From: Candidatus Methanoplasma sp.
GTDB lineage: Archaea; Thermoplasmatota; Thermoplasmata; Methanomassiliicoccales; Methanomethylophilaceae
Assembly (NCBI GenBank): GCA_031256615.1
Contig: JAIRQG010000044.1
Span: 1 to 5,047, forward strand
Length of the DNA stretch: 5,047 nucleotides
Direction: 5' to 3'
Shown: in pieces, positions 1 to 4,987 of the stretch
Position numbering within the stretch: the first letter of the stretch is position 1
Layout of the letters: every line of letters begins with the position of its first letter
Translations under genes and position numbers: made by a program
The notes under the pieces: model-generated
Told to the model about the DNA's origin: nothing
Seen by the model: the letters and a program-made list of their open reading frames with translations, nothing else
The model's database searches: none

Positions 1-45
1 CGTCCCTTCCCTGAGGATAAGGATCGGTGCATTGCCCATGCCCAT
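1..45 (-). CDS. Thermosome (group II chaperonin) subunit, N-terminal 15 codons only
   Basis: Read on the minus strand from the ATG at 45, the sequence gives MGMGNAPILILREGT and then runs off the window edge without a stop. Archaeal thermosome subunits typically begin with a short variable stretch followed by a P-I-L-I-L-x-E-G-T segment, and this matches it. The family forms two-ring ATP-dependent folding chambers in the cytoplasm. A GGAGGT SD lies 9 nt before this ATG; the in-frame ATG at 39 would be 15 nt away, so the first one is preferred. A TATA box and an inverted repeat lie upstream. Only 15 residues are visible, so the call rests on this short signature together with the well-placed SD. 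The ATP-binding and apical domains lie outside the window. Confidence 0.72.
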   Translation of the reverse strand, partial: MGMGNAPILILREGT

Positions 46-54
46 TTTAATTCA

Positions 55-60
55 ACCTCC
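55..60 (-). promoter_or_regulatory. Shine-Dalgarno site of the thermosome gene
   Basis: GGAGGT on the minus strand, 9 nt before the ATG at 45. It is a strong match to the archaeal 16S rRNA tail. It decides between two in-frame ATG codons (45 and 39) and supports the reality of the truncated gene. Confidence 0.7.
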
Positions 61-68
61 AATTATCT

Positions 69-89
69 ATTCCATTCTTATTATGGAAT
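69..89. repeat. Inverted repeat in the thermosome leader, possible operator or hairpin
   Basis: Perfect 7 bp arms ATTCCAT (69-75) and ATGGAAT (83-89) are separated by 7 nt. The repeat lies between the thermosome TATA box (about 116-123) and the SD (55-60), just downstream of the expected transcription start near 92-97. That position suits a repressor site or a 5'-leader hairpin. Archaeal heat-shock genes are known to be controlled by repressors binding near the start site, but this sequence does not match an operator I recognise. Confidence 0.4.
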
Positions 90-114
90 TTCTAAAGGGT
101 TATGGTTTGTTCTT

Positions 115-124
115 CTATATAAAC
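115..124 (-). promoter_or_regulatory. TATA box of the thermosome promoter
   Basis: The minus strand reads GTTTATATAG, close to the archaeal TTTATATA consensus. Its expected start site, about 25 nt downstream, is near 92-97, leaving a leader of about 50 nt that contains the SD. A second weaker copy, GTTTATAG, lies at 130-137. The region 46-209 has no gene I can support; it holds this promoter and leader. Confidence 0.55.
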
Positions 125-174
125 ATAGCCTATAAACACAGGACTCTAACAACATCTGTTCCATATTATACTGC

Positions 175-192
175 GGCCAGAGATCTGAGGCC
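175..192. repeat. GGCC-flanked inverted repeat downstream of hepT
   Basis: GGCC arms (175-178 and 189-192) enclose a core containing the palindrome AGATCT. The element begins 17 nt after the hepT stop codon on the minus strand, so it could fold at the end of the mntA-hepT transcript. No T-run follows it directly on that strand, so a terminator role is only possible. Confidence 0.25.
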
Positions 193-209
193 ATTTGCCT
201 ACACTTGCA

Positions 210-608
210 TCAAGATCCTGTCCTGTGGCCTGGCAGACCATTGCTGCCAACGTCTTCACTGACCAGTTTTTCAAACTGGTTGCGGATTATCGGAACCCTG
301 TGAAACAACTGACGCCACAACATGGACAAGTTTACGCTCTCATAACCATGTGCAACAAAGTTTCTGTATCTTCTCAAACTATCCCAATCTATCTCTGGAT
401 GACGATTCATTATTTCCAACGACATCTTCTTGGAATTCTCTCCGATATAGGCCAAATCCAAAGCGCAACCTTTCTGATAAATGGTGCGTGCCATGAACTC
501 CGCCTCATCATTATCAAGTTCCATCAGAGCATTTTCTATTGCATAACAATGCTCAAGAATCAGTCGGATGTGTTCCTGGTCGCTCTCACGCTGTTCTTGA
601 GTATACAA
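210..608 (-). CDS. hepT: HepT-like HEPN-domain RNase toxin (DUF86 family)
   Basis: A 132-residue, mainly helical protein of the HEPN/DUF86 family. The key motif is R82-N-F-V-A-H87-G-Y89, a perfect R-x4-H-x-Y, which in this family carries the RNase residues R and H and the Tyr that the partner MntA AMPylates. The segment IGENSKKMS (55-63) is also typical. Members are HEPN ribonucleases that cut RNA, probably tRNA in some characterised systems, and stop growth when not neutralised. The start is TTG at 608, supported by an AAGGAGGG SD only 5 nt upstream. The gene overlaps the end of mntA by 23 bp, so the two are translated together. The C-terminal 15 or so residues (GSNGLPGHRTGS end) are polar and probably disordered. 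All catalytic residues are present, so the toxin looks intact. Its activity here is inferred from the family. Confidence 0.88.
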   Translation of the reverse strand: MYTQEQRESDQEHIRLILEHCYAIENALMELDNDEAEFMARTIYQKGCALDLAYIGENSKKMSLEIMNRHPEIDWDSLRRYRNFVAHGYESVNLSMLWRQLFHRVPIIRNQFEKLVSEDVGSNGLPGHRTGS

Positions 609-903
609 CGATGCCCTCCTTCCTTATGTTACGCATGAGCATTGAGTCGGGTCTTACTCCTCCAAGCGTAACCACATCCACTTCAGATCTTATTACGCCC
701 TCCATGTCTTTCACAAGATGAGCAAGTTCATCATAGTCTTTTATGCATCCGGGATCGATGCAAAAGTCATAATCGCTATCGTCATTGTCGTCACCTCTGG
801 CTACCGAGCCAAAAAGTACGATACTCTCAACTCCATGCCTCTCGGCTATTGGCGTTATGGCTCTGCGGAGTTCCTCAACGGACAGCTTATCCTTACTCGT
901 CAT
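586..903 (-). CDS. mntA: MntA-like minimal nucleotidyltransferase antitoxin
   Basis: A 105-residue minimal nucleotidyltransferase of the polymerase-beta fold. The full signature G32-S33-x10-D44-x-D46 is present, and a third acidic residue, D76, sits in the strand SEVDVVTL. These three aspartates bind metal and ATP. In characterised MNT/HEPN pairs, MntA transfers AMP from ATP to the Tyr of the R-x4-H-x-Y motif of HepT and so silences it. The length is normal for the family and no residue is missing. The gene lies 80 bp downstream of glnN on the same strand and is followed by hepT with overlapping ends, the order antitoxin then toxin. No good SD precedes the ATG at 903, but a TATA-like sequence is centred 27 bp upstream, so the message may be leaderless. 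Read-through from glnN is also possible. Confidence 0.88.
   Translation of the reverse strand: MTSKDKLSVEELRRAITPIAERHGVESIVLFGSVARGDDNDDSDYDFCIDPGCIKDYDELAHLVKDMEGVIRSEVDVVTLGGVRPDSMLMRNIRKEGIVVYSRTA
614..621 (-). promoter_or_regulatory. Shine-Dalgarno site for hepT, inside mntA
   Basis: AAGGAGGG on the minus strand, within the last codons of mntA (encoding K-E-G), 5 nt before the TTG at 608. It is the strongest SD of the cassette and fixes the non-ATG start of hepT. Confidence 0.75.
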
Positions 904-925
904 ATCAATTCATTATGCGTTTATG

Positions 926-934
926 TCGATAAAT
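926..934 (-). promoter_or_regulatory. Possible TATA box for mntA-hepT
   Basis: The minus strand reads GATTTATCG, centred about 27 bp before the mntA ATG, the spacing expected for a leaderless archaeal transcript. It is a weak match to the TATA consensus and has no clear purine-rich BRE. The 80 bp gap to glnN (904-983) shows no convincing terminator. Confidence 0.3.
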
Positions 935-983
935 CACTTTGTGTTTCGGAATACATCATCACACAGGCACAAGGTGCAGCGCT

Positions 984-3164
984 TCAGCGTATGAATAGCA
1001 GTTCTCTGTACTTCGGAAGCGGCCACATCTGATCGTCAACTATCATTTCCAGCATGTCCATGCATTTCCTTATCTCTTCTATGCATGGTGCCAGCTTATC
1101 GTGGTAGGCAACAGCCATTTCGCGTCCTTCCAGCTTGGAGAACTCATCGCACATGCTGTCCATATCATCGGCCATCGTTCTGGCGATGTTTATATAGTCG
1201 GCGATCTCCTTGATCTGCCGGAGCTCCTGCGGAGAGTATTTTTCAAATTCCTCTCTAGTGAACAGCTCCCTGCTTTTCAGGACATTCTCCAGAAGAACAT
1301 TCTGGAACCTTATCGCCACCGGTATGATGTGGTTGTATGCCATATCGCTGAGCACCCTTGATTCAATATCGATCTTCATTGAATAGTGGTTCCACGCGAC
1401 CTCATTCCTCGCCCTCAGCTCTACCTCGGACAGTACGCCGGTCTCTTTGTAAGCGTTGATGGTCTTTTCTGTTGTGAATTGGTCATATATCACAGGTACG
1501 GATGTCTCTGTGTCCAAACCGCGGCGTGCTGCCTCTTCCTTCCATTCATCGGAGTAGCCGTTCCCGTCAAAGCATATGTCCCTGCATGCCCTGTACGTTT
1601 CGCGCGTTTCGTTCAAGACCGCTTTCACCGCGTCCTCCCCGGACGCTATCCTCTTATCAACGGCCTTCTTGAACTGCTTGAGCTGATACGCTACCGCCGT
1701 GTTGAGCACCGCCATCGGCAAAGCGCAGTTCGCCGATGAGCCTACTGCCCTGAATTCGAATCTGTTGCCGGTGAAGGCGAAGGGGGATGTCCTGTTCCTG
1801 TCGGTGTTGTCTATCAGTAGCTCGGGGATCTGATGTATGCCTATGCTGTACCCTTTCTTGTCTTTGATCTTCACCATGTCCTCGGTGTCCATGAGCTCCT
1901 CGAACAGCGATGTGACCTGCATCCCCAGGAACACGGACACTATCGCGGGGGGCGCCTCTGTCGCCCCGAGCCTGTGGGCATTGGAAGGCGATACGATGGA
2001 CGCTTTCAGCAGCCCGTTGTTGTCATAGACGGCTTTCAGCACGTTCGCCATGAATGCCAGGAATCTTAGGTTCTCTTCATCTGTCTTTCCGGGAGAGAGA
2101 AGGCCTGTGCCGTCGGTCAGCCCCAGGGACCAGTTGCAGTGCTTACCGGACCCGTTTATCCCATTGAAGGGTTTCTCGTGGAAAAGGACCTTGAATTTGT
2201 GGCGGTCTGCCACCGACCTCATCAGCGACATCAGCAGAAGGTTGTGGTCCACAGCGAGGTTCATCTCTTCGAACACGGGCGCGATCTCGAATTGGTTGGG
2301 CGCAACCTCGTTGTGCCTTGTCTTGAGAGGTATCCCCAATTTATATCCCTCGAATTCCAGATCTTTCATGAACTCCATCACCCTCGGAGGTATGGATCCG
2401 AAGTAGTGATCATCCAGCTGCTGGTTCCTTGCGCTGTCGTGACCGAGGAGCGTCCTGTCGGAAAGCATCAGGTCCGGGCGCTGAGCGTAGAGCGCGCTGT
2501 CGACAAGGAAGAACTCCTGCTCCCATCCCAGGTAAGCGGATACCTCGGCGTTCTCGGTGCCTAGGCACTTCAATACATCCGCGGCCGCTCTCTTGACGGC
2601 AGACACCGACCTTATCAGCGGGGTCTTGTAGTCAAGGGCCTCCCCGTTGTATGAAATGAATACGGTCGGTACGCAGAGACAATCCCCCAGAATGAATGCG
2701 GGCGACGAGGGATCCCATGCGGTATACCCTCTTGCCTCGAATGTGTTCCTGAGGCCTCCGTTGGGGAACGAGGATGCATCCGGCTCCTGCTGGCACAGTT
2801 TGGATCCGCTGAACTGTTCCAGCGTCGTGCCGTAGCTGTGCGGCTCCGCAAAAGAGTCATGTTTCTCGGCGGTGCCGCCGGTAAGCGGCTGGAACCAGTG
2901 CGTGTAATGGGTGGCTCCCATGTCCATCGCCCAGCGTTTCATCCCGGAGGCAACATGCTCCGCGACCGATTTGTCAAGGGTCGCACCTTTCTCGATGGAT
3001 TCGTAAACAACCCTTCTTGTCTCGGAAGAAAGATATCTTCTCATCGTGTCCCTGTTGAAAACGTTGCATCCGTAGTATGATGATGTTTCACGCGCCGGCG
3101 GCACGGCTTTCACAGGCTCTCTCTGGAAGGCCTGTTCTACCGCACCGAATCTTCCGTTTATCAT
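984..3164 (-). CDS. glnN: Type III glutamine synthetase (GSIII)
   Basis: A complete 726-residue cytoplasmic enzyme that makes glutamine from glutamate, ammonia and ATP, the entry point of ammonia assimilation. The length fits the GSIII family (about 700-730) and not the 440-470 of types I and II. Motifs in order: THYTHWFQPLTG (85-96), QQEPDASSFPNGG (125-137), GWEQEFFLVD (213-222), RHNEVAPNQFEIAP (283-296), EKPFNGINGSGKHCNWS (330-346), NRTSPFAFTGNRFEFRAVGS (457-476) and the C-terminal WPLPKYRELLF (714-724). Metal-binding Glu and ATP/phosphate-binding Arg segments are present and I see no frameshift. The ATG at 3164 lacks an SD but has a TATA box centred about 26 bp upstream, so the message is probably leaderless. 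The N-terminus (RFGAVEQAFQR) aligns with known GSIII starts. It is divergent from the ThiI-like gene across a 235 bp region rich in inverted repeats, which suggests regulated expression. GSIII is uncommon in archaea, so lateral acquisition is plausible. Confidence 0.96.
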   Translation of the reverse strand: MINGRFGAVEQAFQREPVKAVPPARETSSYYGCNVFNRDTMRRYLSSETRRVVYESIEKGATLDKSVAEHVASGMKRWAMDMGATHYTHWFQPLTGGTAEKHDSFAEPHSYGTTLEQFSGSKLCQQEPDASSFPNGGLRNTFEARGYTAWDPSSPAFILGDCLCVPTVFISYNGEALDYKTPLIRSVSAVKRAAADVLKCLGTENAEVSAYLGWEQEFFLVDSALYAQRPDLMLSDRTLLGHDSARNQQLDDHYFGSIPPRVMEFMKDLEFEGYKLGIPLKTRHNEVAPNQFEIAPVFEEMNLAVDHNLLLMSLMRSVADRHKFKVLFHEKPFNGINGSGKHCNWSLGLTDGTGLLSPGKTDEENLRFLAFMANVLKAVYDNNGLLKASIVSPSNAHRLGATEAPPAIVSVFLGMQVTSLFEELMDTEDMVKIKDKKGYSIGIHQIPELLIDNTDRNRTSPFAFTGNRFEFRAVGSSANCALPMAVLNTAVAYQLKQFKKAVDKRIASGEDAVKAVLNETRETYRACRDICFDGNGYSDEWKEEAARRGLDTETSVPVIYDQFTTEKTINAYKETGVLSEVELRARNEVAWNHYSMKIDIESRVLSDMAYNHIIPVAIRFQNVLLENVLKSRELFTREEFEKYSPQELRQIKEIADYINIARTMADDMDSMCDEFSKLEGREMAVAYHDKLAPCIEEIRKCMDMLEMIVDDQMWPLPKYRELLFIR

Positions 3165-3181
3165 AAGTATGGGTAATACTT
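3165..3181. promoter_or_regulatory. Operator-like inverted repeat abutting the glnN start
   Basis: Perfect 6 bp arms AAGTAT (3165-3170) and ATACTT (3176-3181) are separated by GGGTA. The repeat fills the space between the glnN TATA box and its ATG, covering the expected transcription start, so a protein bound here should block initiation. It does not match the GGAA-N6-TTCC or GGTA-N6-TACC forms reported for the nitrogen repressor NrpR, so the regulator is unknown. Confidence 0.45.
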
Positions 3182-3184
3182 CTT

Positions 3185-3214
3185 ATTAATAAACTTTTCT
3201 AACTGATTAATAAA
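3185..3214 (-). promoter_or_regulatory. glnN TATA box and a second copy one or two helical turns upstream
   Basis: The minus strand carries TTTATTAAT twice: at 3185-3193 (centred about 26 bp before the ATG) and again at 3206-3214, exactly 21 bp further upstream. The proximal copy is well placed to be the TATA box of a leaderless glnN transcript. The distal copy could be a second promoter giving a short leader, or part of a binding site. Confidence 0.5.
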
Positions 3215-3224
3215 TCCAGCGTTC

Positions 3225-3242
3225 ATTAGACAAATGTCTAAT
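3225..3242. promoter_or_regulatory. 18 bp near-perfect palindrome between the divergent genes
   Basis: ATTAGACA (3225-3232) and TGTCTAAT (3235-3242) are exact reverse complements with a 2 bp AA centre. This is the size and symmetry expected for a dimeric helix-turn-helix repressor. It lies about 60-78 bp upstream of the glnN start, upstream of both TATA copies, and could serve either gene. I cannot name the regulator. Confidence 0.5.
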
Positions 3243-3296
3243 TTGCTCAGAAACAACATAACTCTTTTTCGATGAATATCTCTTTAATATCAAAAT

Positions 3297-3325
3297 TTTG
3301 TACAAATTTCAATAAAACATTGTAC
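3297..3325. promoter_or_regulatory. TTTGTACAAA palindrome plus a TTGTAC half-site
   Basis: A perfect 10 bp palindrome TTTGTACAAA lies at 3297-3306 in AT-rich flanks. The half TTGTAC recurs at 3320-3325, 22 bp from the first TTGTAC (3298-3303), about two helical turns. This could be a binding site upstream of the ThiI-like gene promoter, but such short AT-rich palindromes also occur by chance. Confidence 0.28.
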
Positions 3326-3369
3326 TGATATGACGATTGCTCAGTCCCGCATGACAAAAAATGTGAAAG

Positions 3370-3377
3370 CATATAAC
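3370..3377 (+). promoter_or_regulatory. TATA box of the ThiI-like gene
   Basis: CATATAAC, preceded by the purine-rich GAAAG, is centred about 26 bp before the GTG start at 3400. With no strong SD present (only a TGAG), this spacing points to a leaderless message that begins at or near the GTG. Confidence 0.42.
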
Positions 3378-3399
3378 GGGACGGTGCATTTGAGTATCA

Positions 3400-4251
3400 G
3401 TGCCGACAATACTTGCAAGATACTCAGAGATCGGGCTCAAAAGCACACCGGTCCGCGTAAGATTCGAGAACAGACTGAGAGATAACATCATCACTATGCT
3501 GGCAGCCGACCGCATAGAGGCGCTGGTCACGAGAAAGGATGCAAGATTCTACATCGAGACGGAAGACATCGACGGAGCGGCAGCGGCAATGAAAAGAGTG
3601 TTCGGCATAGCTTCCTTTTCGATAACCGAGGTCTGTTCCTCTGATCTTGGAGCCATCTGCTCTGCCGCAGCCGAATACTCGATGGGCAGACTTAAGGAAG
3701 GAGACACGTTTGCTGTCAAAGCAAGAAGAGAAGGCAGCCATAATTACACAAGCGTTGATGTTGGAAGAGAGGCCGGTTCTGCGATATTCATTGCCAACGA
3801 AAGCAAAGGCGTCAAGGTGAACCTCACCAATCCGGCTGTAACGTTCTACATTGAAGTGAGGAACAACAAGGCCTTCGTGTTCGGATCAAGCATCAGATGC
3901 CACGGAGGCTTGCCGATAGGCACTCAGGGAAAGGTCTTGGCGGACGTACGGAGCGAGAGGGATCTGATTTCCGCGTGGCTCATGATGAAACGCGGATGCA
4001 AGGTCATTGTCAGAGGCGAGAAACAGCCGCTGCTGGAAAGATACGACCCGGAGCTGAAATACGGAGAGGAGGTCTCGCCCGAGATACTCGGCATAGTAAG
4101 CGGCGCGGCGCTGTCGGAACTGGAAGGTCTGATGTCCGGTCCTGATATCCCGATATTCTTTCCAACGGTCGGCATGAGCGACGGAGAAGTGTCCTCGCTT
4201 CTGAAAACAATAAAAGAAGAGGTTGCCCCGCCCGGATGGACGGGGCAGTGA
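3400..4251 (+). CDS. ThiI-like THUMP-domain protein with degenerate, shortened PP-loop domain
   Basis: A 283-residue relative of ThiI, which makes 4-thiouridine at position 8 of tRNA. The N-terminal ferredoxin-like domain (about 1-65, with RYSEIGLKS at 7-15) and THUMP RNA-binding domain (about 66-165, with VKARREGSHNYTS at 106-118) are well kept, as is the linker GGLPIGTQGKVL (169-180). Then the ATP-binding SGGxDS loop is replaced by VRSERD (183-188), although the next segment AWLMMKRGC (192-200) is typical. Between C200 and about 229 much of the catalytic domain is absent, yet its last elements return: ILGIVSGAALSELEGL (229-244) and IPIFFPTVGMSDGEV (250-264). No C-x-x-C is visible. So this is an internally reduced protein, not a truncated one. 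It probably binds tRNA-like RNA without thiolating it. GTG is the first possible start after an in-frame TGA at 3391. It diverges from glnN and converges on L15e. Confidence 0.85.
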   Translation: MPTILARYSEIGLKSTPVRVRFENRLRDNIITMLAADRIEALVTRKDARFYIETEDIDGAAAAMKRVFGIASFSITEVCSSDLGAICSAAAEYSMGRLKEGDTFAVKARREGSHNYTSVDVGREAGSAIFIANESKGVKVNLTNPAVTFYIEVRNNKAFVFGSSIRCHGGLPIGTQGKVLADVRSERDLISAWLMMKRGCKVIVRGEKQPLLERYDPELKYGEEVSPEILGIVSGAALSELEGLMSGPDIPIFFPTVGMSDGEVSSLLKTIKEEVAPPGWTGQ

Positions 4252-4266
4252 GTTTGTTTGCTGTTT
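4204..4266. terminator. Bidirectional terminator between convergent genes
   Basis: A GC-rich hairpin with 7 bp arms TGCCCCG (4224-4230) and CGGGGCA (4241-4247) and a 10 nt loop sits in the last codons of the ThiI-like gene. To its right, on the plus strand, is a T-rich stretch (GTTTGTTTGCTGTTT, 4252-4266). To its left, the minus strand reads T-rich across 4204-4220. T-rich tracts are the main archaeal termination signal, so one element could end both transcripts. Confidence 0.5.
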
Positions 4267-4273
4267 GAAGGGA

Positions 4274-4897
4274 TTACTTTCCTTTTCTTCCCTTGCCTTT
4301 TATCGAGGGTCTGACCTTCTCGGCACCGTTGCCTTTGTTCCTCAGACCGCGGCCGGCTATTCCTGCCGACGTCAGTCCGCGGTAGACACGGTTCTTGTTG
4401 TTGCTGTCGCAGATCCAGTTGATCTTCGTGTCAGCTTTGATCACCGGGTGCGCGGGATCGACGAGTATGACCTCGTACCACTCGTGCAGACCGTCGGCAC
4501 CGACCCAATATGAATTGAGGACCTCAAGGTTGGGGTATCTCTTCGCGGTCCTTTCCTCAGCCATCCTCTGGAGACTCTTTCCGGTGGTTATCTTGTTGAT
4601 ACCTTTCCTCTTCGGTCTCCTTCCTGCCCTGATCGTTCTTTTCTGGAATGACCCTTTCCTTACTCTGCCTCTTACCACAACGTAGCCCTGTTTGGCCTTG
4701 TATCCGAGGGCTCTTGCCCTGTCAAGCCTTGTGGGCCTCTCGATCCTGAGGAAGTTCTCTTCTCTCCTCCACTCGATCTTCCTCTGGTGGTTGAGCTCTT
4801 TCAAATAGGTCTTGCCCGGATTCTTCCACGCTTCACCTATGTAACTGTACATGCTCCTCCCGTTTACCGGGCGCGCTTCCTGACCTTCGTCATTCAT
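4274..4897 (-). CDS. rpl15e: Ribosomal protein L15e (eL15)
   Basis: A 207-residue basic protein of the large ribosomal subunit found only in archaea and eukaryotes. Conserved blocks in order: [12 protein letters not shown] (16-27), [22 protein letters not shown] (in pieces from about 41 to 62), [19 protein letters not shown] (64-82), [26 protein letters not shown] (in pieces from about 108 to 133) and [12 protein letters not shown] (140-151). The tail is Lys/Gly/Arg rich, as usual for rRNA binding. Typical archaeal members are about 194 residues and start two or three residues before MYSYI; this one has about 13 extra N-terminal residues ([13 protein letters not shown]). The ATG at 4897 is preferred because AGGTGAT precedes it at good spacing. 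An internal ATG at M16 has a GGGAGG only 3 nt away, which is tight. It has its own TATA box and leader. Confidence 0.97.
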   Translation of the reverse strand: MNDEGQEARPVNGRSMYSYIGEAWKNPGKTYLKELNHQRKIEWRREENFLRIERPTRLDRARALGYKAKQGYVVVRGRVRKGSFQKRTIRAGRRPKRKGINKITTGKSLQRMAEERTAKRYPNLEVLNSYWVGADGLHEWYEVILVDPAHPVIKADTKINWICDSNNKNRVYRGLTSAGIAGRGLRNKGNGAEKVRPSIKGKGRKGK

Positions 4898-4900
4898 AAT

Positions 4901-4907
4901 ATCACCT
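4901..4907 (-). promoter_or_regulatory. Shine-Dalgarno site of rpl15e
   Basis: AGGTGAT on the minus strand, complementary to the archaeal 16S rRNA tail, ending 3 nt before the ATG (the GGTG core is 5 nt away). It supports the upstream start and hence the extended N-terminus. Confidence 0.65.
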
Positions 4908-4938
4908 TTTCGGATTCACCCAAAGGGCACATTTCCGC

Positions 4939-4955
4939 CGGAACATGAGGTTCCG
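4939..4955. repeat. Inverted repeat at the expected rpl15e transcription start
   Basis: Arms CGGAAC (4939-4944) and GTTCCG (4950-4955) with a 5 nt spacer. It lies about 25-40 bp downstream of the TATA box, so it could be an operator at the start site or a hairpin at the 5' end of the L15e leader. The GGAA-N7-TTCC core is one base longer than the reported NrpR operator spacing, so I do not assign it to NrpR. Confidence 0.35.
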
Positions 4956-4978
4956 TACTATCGTCCATACAAATGACC

Positions 4979-4986
4979 TATTTAAA
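4979..4986 (-). promoter_or_regulatory. TATA box of rpl15e
   Basis: The minus strand reads TTTAAATA, a strong archaeal TATA match preceded by ACC. The expected start is near 4955, giving a leader of about 58 nt with the SD at its end. Confidence 0.55.
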
Positions 4987-4987
4987 G

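Noticed and set aside
32..262. Plus-strand reading frame of 76 codons before and across the hepT 3' end
   Set aside because: It runs antisense through the thermosome start, its leader and promoter, has no SD, and its protein has no recognisable pattern. The minus-strand reading explains the region better.
195..638. Plus-strand reading frame of 147 codons opposite hepT
   Set aside because: It is a shadow of hepT; the minus-strand protein carries the full R-x4-H-x-Y motif and a strong SD.
904..983. Terminator between glnN and mntA
   Set aside because: Only a 4 bp GCAC/GTGC stem and weak pairings are visible, with no T-rich tract on the minus strand, so I do not call one.
1101..3080. Several plus-strand frames of 60-141 codons opposite glnN
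   Set aside because: All lie within the glnN coding region, lack start signals, and give compositionally odd proteins. They are expected in a GC-moderate gene of this length.
3243..3344. Direct repeat TTGCTCAG at 3243-3250 and 3337-3344
   Set aside because: Only 8 bp, 94 bp apart, with no shared flanks or relation to the promoters; chance is likely.
3330..3485. Plus-strand 51-codon frame starting just before the ThiI-like gene
   Set aside because: It overlaps the start of the ThiI-like gene in another frame, has no SD, and its protein resembles nothing I know. The TATA spacing fits the GTG at 3400 instead.
4274..4685. Plus-strand frames opposite rpl15e, one with hydrophobic stretches
   Set aside because: They are antisense to an unmistakable L15e gene. 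The hydrophobic appearance is the complement of Lys/Arg-rich codons.
4939..4955. NrpR nitrogen operator at the L15e leader
   Set aside because: The spacing is GGAA-N7-TTCC and not N6, and a ribosomal protein gene is an unlikely NrpR target.
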